Notes: generated by a model not told the origin, from the letters alone. Positions 50,728 to 59,600 are shown, counted from the first letter of the stretch. The stretch is DNA of 64,000 nt from Bog-532 sp963830385 (GCA_963830385.1 CAWHMD010000009.1:310001-374000), one strand, 5' to 3'. A program made the numbers and translations.

Positions 50728-51908
50728 AATGACCCTCCTTCTGGCGCCCGGCGCCGCCGCTGGGCCACCAGTCCGGCCCGGAACTGACTGTCGTCCCAGC
50801 TTTCGCGTACCGCCTGAGCCAGCAGGTCGGCCTGGGTGGGCGGGGTCATCCCGCCGATCGGCTGATCCCTGTCCAGGTTGGTGGGGAAGGCGTAACCCTC
50901 CGCCGCCACCGTGATCAGGTTGCGGACCTCCTGCTCGCGGCCGGCCGCCCAGCGCGCCTTGAGCGTGGCGAACAGCGCGGTGCTGATCGCGGCGGTGTCG
51001 ACGGCCTCCATGGCCCGGCCGAACGCCGACGACACCTGCAGCAGGTTGGCCATCCGCCTCACCGTCGCCGTCCGGTTCGTGCCCGCGCCGTGGAACAGGG
51101 CCGGGTTGAAGAACACCGCGTCGCCCTTGGCCAGCGGCAGCTGCACGTAGTGCTCGTTGAAATACCCGGTGAACTCGGGCAGGTGGAAGGCGACGTAGCC
51201 GGCCCGGTACTTCTGCGAGTGCGGCAGGTACATGGTCGGCCCGGTCTCCACCGGCATGTCGCCGTGGGCCACCGCGCCCTGCAGCGTCAGCACCGGGGAC
51301 AGCAGGTGCGCGTGCGCCGGGTAGGCCATGGCCTGCTCCCGGTCCATGAACCCCAGGTGGTAGTCGCGGTGCGCGACCTGGGCGTTGCCGCCCGGGTTGA
51401 CCACGTTCGGCTGGGAGGTGACCTGATAGTTCGGTCCCAGCCAGGCCTCGCAGATCAGCGCCAGGGTGTCATTGCCGTAGTAGTCGGCGAACACCTCCGG
51501 CGCCCGGAGCGCGAATTTGTCCACCGCGCCCCAGATCCGATCGTTGGCCCCGGGCGGCGCGAAGTGATCGCCCACCGCCGCCCCCAGCGCATGCTGCTGG
51601 TCGATGATGGCCCGGAACACCTCGCTGGCCTGGTCGACCACACCCGGATCGAACGCGCCCGCCAGCACCACGATGCCGGGGCCGTCCAGCAGCGCCCGGG
51701 CCAGCTCGGCCTGGACCTCCCGCCGGCCAGCCTCGGTGGCGGCCTGTTCGGACAGCTTCGGCCCGTAGATGAGGACGTTGGATTGAACCGAATCAGCCGT
51801 GGGGTAATCGGCCGGGTCGGTGGTCTGCTCGACCACGGCGCGGAAGTCTTCCAGCCGGCAATCACCGGGGGTAATCCAGCCGCGGGTCTGGCTCGCGGAC
51901 ATGCTCAT
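50724..51908 (-). CDS. Phytanoyl-CoA dioxygenase (PhyH)-family protein
   Basis: 394 residues. The Fe(II)/2-oxoglutarate site is H-x-D in NAQVAHRDYHLGFMDREQ near residue 182 with the distal histidine in FNPALFHGAGTNRT near 270 and an arginine beyond for 2-oxoglutarate. No CoA-binding signature. Such enzymes hydroxylate diverse small molecules. First gene of the operon with the TIM-barrel gene, facing the LacI regulator across about 60 bp. Confidence 0.9.
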   Translation of the reverse strand: MSMSASQTRGWITPGDCRLEDFRAVVEQTTDPADYPTADSVQSNVLIYGPKLSEQAATEAGRREVQAELARALLDGPGIVVLAGAFDPGVVDQASEVFRAIIDQQHALGAAVGDHFAPPGANDRIWGAVDKFALRAPEVFADYYGNDTLALICEAWLGPNYQVTSQPNVVNPGGNAQVAHRDYHLGFMDREQAMAYPAHAHLLSPVLTLQGAVAHGDMPVETGPTMYLPHSQKYRAGYVAFHLPEFTGYFNEHYVQLPLAKGDAVFFNPALFHGAGTNRTATVRRMANLLQVSSAFGRAMEAVDTAAISTALFATLKARWAAGREQEVRNLITVAAEGYAFPTNLDRDQPIGGMTPPTQADLLAQAVRESWDDSQFRAGLVAQRRRRAPEGGSL

Positions 51909-51936
51909 GGCCTGAATCTAGGCCGCTGATTCACGC

Positions 51937-51950
51937 TGACAATGTTGTAA
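51937..51950. promoter_or_regulatory. Possible LacI operator in the divergent promoter
   Basis: TGACAATGTTGTAA is a near palindrome, with one mismatch in its 6-bp arms, placed in the AT-rich centre between the dioxygenase and LacI starts. LacI-family repressors bind sites of this size; supported by position more than by pattern. Confidence 0.4.
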
Positions 51951-51971
51951 AACCCTCAATTCCCCCTCAGG

Positions 51972-53027
51972 ATGCTGACCATGGTGCACCAGTTCCGGGT
52001 TCGTGAGATCGCCGCTCAGGCCGGGCTGTCCGAGGCCACCGTGGACCGGGTGCTGCACGAGCGCGGCGGGGTCCGGGCCAGCACGGTGGACGAGGTGCAT
52101 CAGGCCATCGCCGACCTCGGCCGCCAGCGGTCCCAGCTGCGGCTGGCCGGGCGCACGTTCATGGTCGACGTGGTGGTGCAGGCCCCGCCCCGGTTCTCGG
52201 CCGCGGTCCAGGCCGCGCTGGAGGCCGAGCTGCCGGCGCTGCGGCCCGCGGTCATCCGGTCCCGGTTCCACCTGCACCAGGGCGCGTCGGCCCCCGCGCT
52301 GGCCGCCGATTTGCGCCGGATCGCCCGCACCGGCTCGCACGGCGTCATCCTCAAGGCCCCGGACCTGCCGGACGTGGTGGACGCGGTGGCCCGGCTGGCC
52401 GAGGCCGGCATCCCGGTGGTCACGCTGGTCACCGACCTGCCCGCCACCTCACGGGCCGCCTACGTGGGCATCGACAACCGCGCGGCCGGCGCCACCGCCG
52501 CCTACCTGCTCAGCCAGTGGATGGGGGAGCGGCCCGGCGACATCCTGGTCGTCCGCGGCCGCGCCTCGTTCCGCGGCGAAGACGAACGCGAGATGGGCTT
52601 CCGCGGCACGCTACGGGACAGCCGGCCCCAGCGGGCCCAGATCGACGTCATCGACGAGGAAGACCAGGCCGGGGCGGTCGGCGTCAGCGTCCGCGCCGCG
52701 CTGGCCGCCCACCCCGGCATCCGCGCCGTCTACTCCATGTACGCCGGCGCCGGCGGCAACACCGCCGTCCTCGACGCGTTCGCCGCCCTGGACCGCCGCT
52801 GCGACGCCTTCATCGCCCACGACCTCGACGGCGAGAACGCCCCGCTGCTCCAGCAGCGCCGCCTGACCGCGGTGCTGCAGCACGATCTCCGGCACGACCT
52901 GCGCCGCGCCTGCCAGGTCATCATGCAGGCCCAGCGCGCCCTGCCCGGCCCGGTCGCGGCGCTGCCGTCGACCGTCCAGGTCATCACGCCCTACAACGTC
53001 CCGCCCGCCCTGTTCCCGCCGGACTGA
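51972..53027 (+). CDS. LacI-family transcriptional regulator
   Basis: 351 residues. N-terminal HTH: FRVREIAAQAGLSEATVDRV with the hinge after LHERGGVRASTVDEV. The ligand domain is a periplasmic-binding fold: GVILKAPDLPDVVDAVARLA, AYVGIDNRAAGATAAYLLSQ and YSMYAGAGGNTAVLDAFAAL. It would sense a sugar or polyol. Divergent from the PhyH/TIM-barrel operon, its probable target. ATG 51972 or 51981. Stop lies four bases from the convergent deacetylase. Confidence 0.94.
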   Translation: MLTMVHQFRVREIAAQAGLSEATVDRVLHERGGVRASTVDEVHQAIADLGRQRSQLRLAGRTFMVDVVVQAPPRFSAAVQAALEAELPALRPAVIRSRFHLHQGASAPALAADLRRIARTGSHGVILKAPDLPDVVDAVARLAEAGIPVVTLVTDLPATSRAAYVGIDNRAAGATAAYLLSQWMGERPGDILVVRGRASFRGEDEREMGFRGTLRDSRPQRAQIDVIDEEDQAGAVGVSVRAALAAHPGIRAVYSMYAGAGGNTAVLDAFAALDRRCDAFIAHDLDGENAPLLQQRRLTAVLQHDLRHDLRRACQVIMQAQRALPGPVAALPSTVQVITPYNVPPALFPPD

Positions 53028-53031
53028 CCGG

Positions 53032-54057
53032 CTAGACGTACTTGGTGATGTCGGCGACGGTGAAGCCCTGGTCCTGGATCTTCCGGTAGAGGCGGGTCAT
53101 CATCCGCACCATGGTCTCGCCGCCGAGCTGGGCCGGGCCCCGGAAGTGGCACAAGATGATGTCGCCGGGGCTGAGGCGGTGACCGGCGGTCTGGTACTCC
53201 ATGTCGGAGATCTCCATGCTCTCCTTCCAGAGCATCAGCCCCTTGAGCCCGGACTGCCTGGTCACATCGACCGTGGTGGCGTTGTAGTTGCCACCCGGCG
53301 GCCGGAAGATGTACGGCTTCACCCCGTACTCCTTGTGCAGCTTTTCCTGCTGCCGGGAGATCTCGTCGAGCTGGCGGGCAGCCGGCAGGGACGGCATGTT
53401 CAGCGGGTGGGTGACCGTGTGGTTCTGGATCGAGATGTAGCCGGTCTCGTACAGCTTCTCGAAGTAGGCGTAGTCGTCCCGGATCAGCACGTCGGCCAGG
53501 CTGATGGTGATCGGTATCTGGAAGTCCCTGACCATCTGGATGAACGCGGGTTCCTTCTCGATGCCGTCGTCGATCGTGACGAACACGACCTTGTCGGTCA
53601 TCGGGACGTGCGAGAACACCGTCGGATCAGAAGCGCTCAGCGTGACCGGCTTGACCGCCGGCGGCGCCGGCGCGGGTGCGAACGGCCGCAGCCCGTAGCG
53701 CTGGCCGATCAGCTCGGCGTCGACGCCGGCTCCGGCGCCCGCCGCCCCCGGCGAAGCGGCCCGGCCCGAGGCGGGGGCGCCGGCGGGCTGGCCGTTCCCG
53801 GTGCCGCACGCGGCCGCGAACGAGCCGAGCGTCGCTATCGCTGCCGCGCTGCCCAGGAAGCGCCGGCGTGACCAGCGCTGAGCAGAGGTGTCCGTAACGA
53901 TCCTGGGAGTGTCGATGGCCAGGAATGTAGCAGATTCGCTGAGCGTCTCCTGGGCAGCGGCACAAGGCCAGTTCTGCGTGTCGTAGCGGCCACGCTGGCC
54001 CCCGCCCGGGTAAGCGGCAAAACCCCTCGAAAACACCTCAGAGAAGAGGTGTATCAA
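53032..54057 (-). CDS. Tat-exported polysaccharide deacetylase (NodB-fold) lipoprotein
   Basis: 341 residues from TTG 54057; GTG at 54036 also fits. A twin-arginine signal SRRRFLGSAAAIATLGSFAA ends in a cysteine-containing lipobox (AAACG). After a Pro/Ala-rich spacer the NodB domain shows VFVTIDDGIEKEPAF (TFDDG-like Asp pair), QNHTVTHPLNM (zinc H-x3-H) and FRPPGGNYNATTVD. Motif order and spacing match peptidoglycan or chitin deacetylases. Acts outside the membrane on wall polysaccharide. A strong terminator lies upstream of it. Confidence 0.9.
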   Translation of the reverse strand: MIHLFSEVFSRGFAAYPGGGQRGRYDTQNWPCAAAQETLSESATFLAIDTPRIVTDTSAQRWSRRRFLGSAAAIATLGSFAAACGTGNGQPAGAPASGRAASPGAAGAGAGVDAELIGQRYGLRPFAPAPAPPAVKPVTLSASDPTVFSHVPMTDKVVFVTIDDGIEKEPAFIQMVRDFQIPITISLADVLIRDDYAYFEKLYETGYISIQNHTVTHPLNMPSLPAARQLDEISRQQEKLHKEYGVKPYIFRPPGGNYNATTVDVTRQSGLKGLMLWKESMEISDMEYQTAGHRLSPGDIILCHFRGPAQLGGETMVRMMTRLYRKIQDQGFTVADITKYV

Positions 54058-54134
54058 CGGGCGTCCCGCCGCCTCCGAGCCAGTAGATGACTTTTACCGC
54101 CTAGCACCAGCGGAGGGGAGTGCTGGGAACCCCG

Positions 54135-54180
54135 CTCCGGTGGCGGGCCGGCCGGTGGGGGCGCCGGCCCGCCACCGGAG
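54135..54180. terminator. Perfect 18-bp GC-rich inverted repeat
   Basis: CTCCGGTGGCGGGCCGGC (54135-54152) and GCCGGCCCGCCACCGGAG (54163-54180) are perfect complements with a 10-base loop. It sits 27 bases beyond the stop of the SRPBCC gene on the minus strand and before the deacetylase, so it is probably the terminator of the operon 56292-54207. Confidence 0.7.
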
Positions 54181-54206
54181 GGGCGCGCGGCGCGAACCCG
54201 GGACCG

Positions 54207-54674
54207 TCAGCGGCCCTGCTGCTCGCGGGCGTAGGTGTCCAGCCGCTGCAGCTCGTCCTCGTAGATGGCCTTCATCGCCCGCGGCGCGAACGTCCGCTCG
54301 AAGAAGCCGCCGATACCGCCGGCCCCCTGCCAGCTGGTGGAGATCTCGACGTGGGAGGCCGCCCCTCCCGCACCGCCTGCACCTTCCTGCGGAGTGACGG
54401 TGAACTTGGTGATCAGGCTGGAGTTGTTGTCCGACTCGCGCAGCACCCGGCCGGGCTCGGGCTCGTCGACGGTCATGCGGTAGTCCCGGGTGCGCCCGCC
54501 CGCCGTGACCTTGAAGGTGACCGTGCCGGTCCCGGCGCCGCCCGACTCGACGTGGAAGTCGGAGAACGCGGGCGGCAGGAACTTCGGGTGGACGTTCATG
54601 TCCCGGATGTAGCCGAACACCTGGTCGGCGGGGGCGCTCACCGTGCGCTCGGCGTTGACCTGAATAACTCCCAT
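54207..54674 (-). CDS. SRPBCC-fold protein (polyketide cyclase/START type)
   Basis: About 155 residues from ATG 54674 (MGVIQVNAERTVSAPADQVF). The fold pattern is VSAPADQVFGYIRDMNVHPK, FHVESGGAGTGTVTFKVTAG and HVEISTSWQGAGGIGGFFER; a C-terminal amphipathic helix closes the cavity. Ligand unknown; single-domain members include membrane-lipid or quinone binding proteins. Third gene of a minus-strand operon, 13 bases after the DUF4037 stop. Confidence 0.85.
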   Translation of the reverse strand: MGVIQVNAERTVSAPADQVFGYIRDMNVHPKFLPPAFSDFHVESGGAGTGTVTFKVTAGGRTRDYRMTVDEPEPGRVLRESDNNSSLITKFTVTPQEGAGGAGGAASHVEISTSWQGAGGIGGFFERTFAPRAMKAIYEDELQRLDTYAREQQGR

Positions 54675-54687
54675 GCCCGCATGCCTA

Positions 54688-55756
54688 TCACGTCCCGCTG
54701 AGCCACACGCGGTAGGTGGCGGCCAGCGCCGACCGGGCCGGGCGGGCCAGCACTTCCACATCGCTCACCCACTGGTCGATCGATCCCACGTCGGCTGGCA
54801 GCCGCGCCAGGCCAGGGTCCTGGATGGCCGCCCGCAGGCTCTCGATGATCACGGGCTCGACCTGCCGGTACGGCCGGTTCCAGAACTGGGTGAAGACGGG
54901 ATCCGGCGCCGGCCCGCCGCGCCCGCGCTGTCCGTCCAGGATCTGACGGGCGGCCGCGGCCATCGCTGCCTCGCGCTCCCGCCAGGATGGCGCGGTCACG
55001 GCCTCGCTCAGCGCAGCCGCCAGCGCCGGCCCGCCGGGCACCGCTCGCACCGCCGTGCCCAGCCACTTCTCGTACGGCGGCCAGCGCCGGTGCGCCAGCA
55101 GGGCCAGCCGCATCAGGCCGGCCGTGATCGCGGCCGCGATGACCCGCGAGCCGGCGTCGTCACCCCGGTCGGCCGCCCGGCCGTGCATCGGCAGCCGGTA
55201 GCTGACCTGCAGCCAGCCCGCGGCCAGCACGTAACGGTCGACGTCGTCCGGATACCAGCGCAGCGCCGCCCGCAACCGTCCCAGCTCGGCGGTCTGGTCG
55301 GTGAACACCGGCCCGGCCGTCACCTCGAGGACGCCCTGGCCGGTCAGCATCAGCCAGTCAACCGCCGAAAGGCCGCCCAGCGGGTCGAGCCCCAGCCGGC
55401 TTTGCGCGAAGTCGCCCACCACCGCCACCTCGGCCCGGTGTGCCACCGCCGCGTCCCAGGTCGTCGCGAACCGGACCGGCTGCCCCCGCCAGCTGGCCGG
55501 CAGCGAGCGTTCCAGCTGCTCCCGCACCAGCGGCACCGCGTCCGCGTCGGCCGCATCGACCAGCAGCGTCAGCCAGGCAGCCCCAGTCGTGGTCCCGGCT
55601 CATCGCGTCGTCGAGCCCGAGCACGTCCGAGCCCGACCCAGCCAGGCCCGCGGCATGCCGCAGCCGGGGGAACTCCCGGGCCAGCACCGGCGCGACCGCC
55701 TCGCGGTAGAACTGCCGGGCCACCTCTGCCCCGGGAAGCCCCGCGTTCCCGGTCAC
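54688..55756 (-). pseudogene. DUF4037 nucleotidyltransferase-like gene with one-base frameshift
   Basis: Starts at GTG 55756, overlapping the upstream stop by GTGA. The N-terminal part reads FYREAVAPVLAREF, then GSGSDVLGLDDAMSRDHDWG, the nucleotidyltransferase-like DUF4037 motif, and then breaks. The other frame continues with AAWLTLLVDAADADAVPLVR and DUF4037 sequence to 54688. One extra base in the run of four C (55581-55584) would join the parts as DHDWGAAWLTLL. So the protein of about 355 residues is intact apart from one missing base: either a sequencing error or a recent mutation. DUF4037 proteins are of unknown substrate. Confidence 0.8.
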
Positions 55757-56292
55757 CGGGTGAGGAACAGCCAGGCGTTGATCACGCCGCCGCCCAGCGC
55801 GAGCAGGATCGCCGCCGCCACCCAGTACAGGCCGTTGCCGCCCGCGACCTGCAGGCAGCCGCCGATGAGCACGCACAGCATCGAGATCAGGTTCGGGCTG
55901 ACCACGTCCAGCAGCCGGTATAGCTGGTCCTCGGCGCTCAGGTCGGTGAATCTCGGCCGCGGCTGGCCGTCAACCGCCTTCGGCCGGCCGCGCTGACCCC
56001 GGTCGGCGTCGGGCTTTTGCCGCGACAGCAGGCTGAGAATCACCCCGGAGACGATCGCCACCGCGATGAGCACGATGCCCAGCGTCCGCGCCGACAGCCC
56101 CGGCATCACCAGCAGCACCGTCAGCAGCAGGGCCAGGATGAACAGCGTCAGCGTCTGGGCCGCCTCGGCCCGCAGGCCCGCGTGCCCCACGATCCGGTCC
56201 CGGTTCAGCGACACCGCCACGAACAGCAGCCCGGTCAGCGCGCCGGCCGCGCTCCCGGTGATGACCGCGAAGTTCGCCCAGTCCTCCAGCAT
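55753..56292 (-). CDS. Uncharacterised membrane protein with about four helices
   Basis: 179 residues. Helices: FAVITGSAAGALTGLLFVAV, LTLFILALLLTVLLVMPGL, LGIVLIAVAIVSGVILSLL and a C-terminal pair around LISMLCVLIGGCLQVAGG and VAAAILLALGGGVINAWLF. A polar loop with QKPDADRGQRGRPKAVDG lies in the middle. No known family motif. First gene of a three-gene operon; stop overlaps the DUF4037 start. Confidence 0.75.
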   Translation of the reverse strand: MLEDWANFAVITGSAAGALTGLLFVAVSLNRDRIVGHAGLRAEAAQTLTLFILALLLTVLLVMPGLSARTLGIVLIAVAIVSGVILSLLSRQKPDADRGQRGRPKAVDGQPRPRFTDLSAEDQLYRLLDVVSPNLISMLCVLIGGCLQVAGGNGLYWVAAAILLALGGGVINAWLFLTR

Positions 56293-56320
56293 GCCGGGAG
56301 CGTAGCGTGCCCGGCCGCCG

Positions 56321-56641
56321 TCAGCTCCGCCCCGCCGGGCCCCCGGCCCGGGCCCGCCCGTCCAGCCAGATCGCCCACGGGCGGATCTCGCCGATCTCCA
56401 GGATGCCCATCGGCCGCCACGGGTCGCCGGCCAGCCGGGCCCGCACCTCCGCCTCGCCGGCCGCTTCCACGACGACCATGACCTGTTCCCCGTCCCCGAT
56501 GGGGCCGCCCAGCACCACGAACCCCGCGCCGAGCAGCCCGTCCATGAACGCCGCGTGCTCGTCCCAGCCGTCCTGCTCGCGCCGTCCCCGCGACGGGTCG
56601 TAGCGAGGCCCGTTGACCATCGTCAGGACGAAGAACGCCAT
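56321..56641 (-). CDS. YciI-like (YCII) family protein
   Basis: 106 residues. A dimeric alpha-beta fold with the YCII pattern: FVLTMVNGPRYDPSRGR, then WDEHAAFMDGLLGAGFVVLG with the conserved His-Asp pair region, and GEQVMVVVEAAGEAEVRARL. Ends in WDRWRP-type sequence as GDPWRPMGILEIGEIRPW. Family members are putative small enzymes or ligand-binding proteins. Single gene; no pathway context. Confidence 0.88.
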   Translation of the reverse strand: MAFFVLTMVNGPRYDPSRGRREQDGWDEHAAFMDGLLGAGFVVLGGPIGDGEQVMVVVEAAGEAEVRARLAGDPWRPMGILEIGEIRPWAIWLDGRARAGGPAGRS

Positions 56642-56680
56642 GCCAGGAGCGTAGCGGCGGCCGCCGTCAAACCGGCTCGC

Positions 56681-57418
56681 TCACGACATCACCCAGCCGC
56701 CGTTGACCTCGACGGTCTGGCCGGTCACGAACGAGGAATCGGGGCCGGCCAGGAACGACACCACCGCGGCGAGCTCCTTCGGGGTGCCGCGCCGCTTCAG
56801 CGCCTGGTGCTCCAGCAGGAACTGGCTGTGGGCGGCGGGGTCGCCATGGTTCTCCCCGGACGTGGTGGGGAACGCGCCAGGGGAGACCGTGTTGACCCGG
56901 ATGTTGTGCGGCCCCAGCTCACGGGCCAGCGCCCGGGTCAGCGCCACCGAGGCGCCCTTGGACGCCGCGTAGGAGGCCAGCCCGTTCCCGTCGCCGTGGA
57001 TGGCGATCGAGGCGATGTTGACGATCGCGCCGCCGCCCCCCTGGATCATCTGCCGGGCCGCGGCCTGCGCGCACAGCCAGTAGCCGCGCTGGTTGACCGC
57101 GTGCACGTCGTCGTACTCGGCCGGTGACACCTCGAGGAACGGCGTGCTCGGGTGGATCGCGGCGTTGTTGACCAGGATCCCGGTCCCGCCGGTCTGCATC
57201 GCCACCATGTGGAACATCTCGGCGACAGCGTGTTCATCGCGCACGTCCAGCGTCCACGAGCGGACCGCCCCGCCGTGCGCCGCGACGTCCTTGCGGGTCG
57301 CCTCGACCGCGTCGGCGTCGATGTCGACCACCGCCACCGCGTGGCCGTCCACCGCCAGCCGCCGGGCGATGGCCCGCCCGAGGACGCCGCCGGCGCCGGT
57401 CACCACCGCAATGCTCAC
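56681..57418 (-). CDS. SDR-family oxidoreductase
   Basis: 245 residues. GAGGVLGRAIARRLAVDGH binds NAD(P); DIDADAVE supplies an acidic residue preferring NAD. NNAAIHPSTPF, then NIASIAIHG with the Ser, and YAASKGASVALTRALA with Tyr and Lys complete the site. Ends TGQTVEVNGGWVMS. Divergent from the fumarylacetoacetase-family gene across 80 bp, suggesting a shared sugar-acid or aromatic pathway. Confidence 0.93.
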   Translation of the reverse strand: MSIAVVTGAGGVLGRAIARRLAVDGHAVAVVDIDADAVEATRKDVAAHGGAVRSWTLDVRDEHAVAEMFHMVAMQTGGTGILVNNAAIHPSTPFLEVSPAEYDDVHAVNQRGYWLCAQAAARQMIQGGGGAIVNIASIAIHGDGNGLASYAASKGASVALTRALARELGPHNIRVNTVSPGAFPTTSGENHGDPAAHSQFLLEHQALKRRGTPKELAAVVSFLAGPDSSFVTGQTVEVNGGWVMS

Positions 57419-57498
57419 CCTGACCTCCTCGTCATGGCCGCTGCTGGGTTGATTGTTCCCGTAGGCAGCACGTTAGGCTCACCGGGAAGGAGGCGCAG

Positions 57499-58419
57499 AT
57501 GCGGCTGATCAGGTTCCGCGGCAGTGGCCGGGACGGCACCCGCACAGCGGGCCCGCGGGTCGGCGTGCTCGACGAGGCCGCCGTCCAGGGTGACGGCGCC
57601 GGCCCGGGCACGGTGACCACGCTCGCCGGGTCGCCCGCGCTCGCCGACCTGCTGGCGCTGCCGGTGAGCGAGCTGCGCGACGTGCTGGCCGACCCGGGCG
57701 GTGAGCAGGTCCCGCTGGAAGGGCTCGAACTGCTGGCCCCGGTCGACGGCCGCACCGAGGTGTGGGCGGCCGGCGTTACCTACGAGCGGTCACGCGACGC
57801 CCGCATCACCGAGAGCGAAGAATCAGCCGACGTCTACGACCGCGTCTACACCGCCGAGCGCCCCGAGCTGTTCTTCAAGTCGGCTTCCTGGCGGGTCCGG
57901 GGTCCCGGCCGGGCCGTCTCGGTCCGCGCCGACTCCCGGATCGACGTGCCCGAGCCCGAGCTGGCGGCGGTGCTCAACTACGCCGGCGAGGTGGCCGGCT
58001 ACACGATCTGCAACGACATGAGCTCCCGCAGCATCGAGGGCCAGAACCCGCTGTACCTGCCGCAGGCCAAGATCTACCTCGGCGGCTGCGCGGCCGGGCC
58101 GTGGATCCGCCCCGCCTGGGAGATCGCCGACCCCTACGACCTCACGATCGAGCTCACCATCACCCGGGCCGGGACGGTCGCCTGGCAGGGCAAGTCGAGC
58201 ACCTCCGGCATGCGCCGCCGCGTCCCCGAACTGGCCGGGTACCTGTTCCGCGAGGACGACTTCCCAGCCGGCGCGATCCTGTCCACCGGCACCAGCCTGG
58301 TCCCCGACCTCCCGTTCACCCTCCAGCCCGCCGACGAGATCACCATCGCCATCAGCGGCATCGGCGAGCTCACCAACCCCGTCGTCCGCGGCAAGTCCGC
58401 CCTCAGCGGACTCCCTTAG
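57499..58419 (+). CDS. Fumarylacetoacetate-hydrolase-family enzyme (probable sugar-acid dehydratase or hydrolase)
   Basis: 306 residues from ATG 57499, with AAGGAGG upstream. Catalytic domain from about residue 150: IDVPEPELAAVLNYAGEVAG, then GYTICNDMSSRSIEGQNPLY and LPQAKIYLGGCAAGPWIRP. The EPEL and NDMSSR motifs hold the magnesium ligands. This pattern fits 2-keto-3-deoxy-pentonate dehydratases and 2,4-diketo-3-deoxyrhamnonate hydrolases, so a non-phosphorylating sugar route is likely. Paired with the divergent SDR. Confidence 0.9.
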   Translation: MRLIRFRGSGRDGTRTAGPRVGVLDEAAVQGDGAGPGTVTTLAGSPALADLLALPVSELRDVLADPGGEQVPLEGLELLAPVDGRTEVWAAGVTYERSRDARITESEESADVYDRVYTAERPELFFKSASWRVRGPGRAVSVRADSRIDVPEPELAAVLNYAGEVAGYTICNDMSSRSIEGQNPLYLPQAKIYLGGCAAGPWIRPAWEIADPYDLTIELTITRAGTVAWQGKSSTSGMRRRVPELAGYLFREDDFPAGAILSTGTSLVPDLPFTLQPADEITIAISGIGELTNPVVRGKSALSGLP

Positions 58420-58453
58420 CCGTCACAGAAGTCCCCAGCTTCCGCACCGGCGG

Positions 58454-58792
58454 TCAGGACGAGCCCGGGGAGGCCGAGGACCCGGACAGCAGGCCCGCGA
58501 TCTGGCACTGGCGGCGGGACAGCACCGCGAGCTTGCCGTTGCCCTGCACCGAGGATGACCGGCAGAACTGCCGGGCCCGGTCCCCGCAGTAGTGCAGGGT
58601 GCCGCCGCCCATCGTGCCCGGGACGGTCACGTTGACGCAGCCGTTGCCGGACTGGCTGTAGGAGTCGGGCGCGACCGCGCCCCACACGCCGAGCCCGATG
58701 AGTACGAGCAGCACGGTGCTGCCCGCGATCGCCATCACGAGCTTCTGCCGGCGGGTCAGCCGCCGGTCCAGGGGGTTGGTTCGGCCGAACAT
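58454..58792 (-). CDS. Small membrane-anchored secreted protein with cysteines
   Basis: 112 residues. An Arg-rich start (DRRLTRRQKLVMAIAG), one helix (STVLLVLIGLGVWGAVA), then an external part with four cysteines (NGCVNVTVPG, LHYCGDRARQFCRSSS and RQCQIAGLLSG) likely disulfide-bonded. Ser-rich tail. Function unknown; alone between convergent genes. Confidence 0.72.
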   Translation of the reverse strand: MFGRTNPLDRRLTRRQKLVMAIAGSTVLLVLIGLGVWGAVAPDSYSQSGNGCVNVTVPGTMGGGTLHYCGDRARQFCRSSSVQGNGKLAVLSRRQCQIAGLLSGSSASPGSS

Positions 58793-58835
58793 GGTCGCAT
58801 CAGCGTACCGGCCAGCCAGTCACCGCCCCGGCCGG

Positions 58836-59600
58836 TCACCGCGCCTGATCGGTCGGGCGGACCAGTACCTCGTTGATCGCGGTGCGGCGTGGCCGGGTCA
58901 CGATGAAGCTGATGACCTCGGCGATGTCAACGGCCTGCATGCGTTCCTGCTCTTCGAACCGTGCCTCCAGCCCGGACCGGATCTCCGGCCGGTTGTGGCT
59001 GACCAGCTCGGTCTCCACCGCCCCGGGCTCGACCACCGACACCCGCAGGTAGCGGCGGGTGACCTCCTGCCGGAGGGCCTCGGTGAACGCCCCCACGCCG
59101 TGCTTGGTGGCGTTGTACACGGCGCTGCCGCTGCGGGTGGTCCGGCCTGCCACCGAGCTGATGTTGACGATGTCGGCCACCCCCCGCGGGCTGGTCTCGA
59201 CCGCGTCCAGCAGCAGCGGGAGGGCGGCGTGGGTGCAGTACAGCAGCCCCAGCAGGTTGATGTTGATCATGCGCTGCCACTCGGTCATCGGCGCGTCCTC
59301 GACCGGGCCCAGCAGCATCACCCCGGCGTTGTTGACCAGCGTGTCGAGCCGCCCCAGCTCGGCCGCGGTCCGCTCCACCACCTCCCGCGCCTGCGGCTCG
59401 TCGGTGATGTCGGCCTTCAGCACCAGCGCCTGGCCGCCCTGGCCGCGGATCGTGGTGGCCAGGTCCTCAAGCCGGTCGCTGCGCCGGGCGACCAGCGCCA
59501 CCGAGGCGCCCAGCCCGGACAGCTCCAGAGCGGCGGCCGCGCCGATGCCACTGGATGCCCCGGTGACCAGGGCCACCGTGCCGTCGAGCCGATCAGCCAT
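58836..59600 (-). CDS. SDR-family oxidoreductase
   Basis: 254 residues. VTGASSGIGAAAALELSGLG and VALVARRSDRLEDL bind NADP (Arg pair). VNNAGVMLLGP, then ISSVAGRTTRSGSAVYNATK hold the catalytic Ser, Tyr and Lys. The C-terminal region ends AINEVLVRPTDQAR, typical of the SDR subfamily of YdfG-like dehydrogenases. Divergent from the nitroreductase gene. Confidence 0.93.
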   Translation of the reverse strand: MADRLDGTVALVTGASSGIGAAAALELSGLGASVALVARRSDRLEDLATTIRGQGGQALVLKADITDEPQAREVVERTAAELGRLDTLVNNAGVMLLGPVEDAPMTEWQRMININLLGLLYCTHAALPLLLDAVETSPRGVADIVNISSVAGRTTRSGSAVYNATKHGVGAFTEALRQEVTRRYLRVSVVEPGAVETELVSHNRPEIRSGLEARFEEQERMQAVDIAEVISFIVTRPRRTAINEVLVRPTDQAR

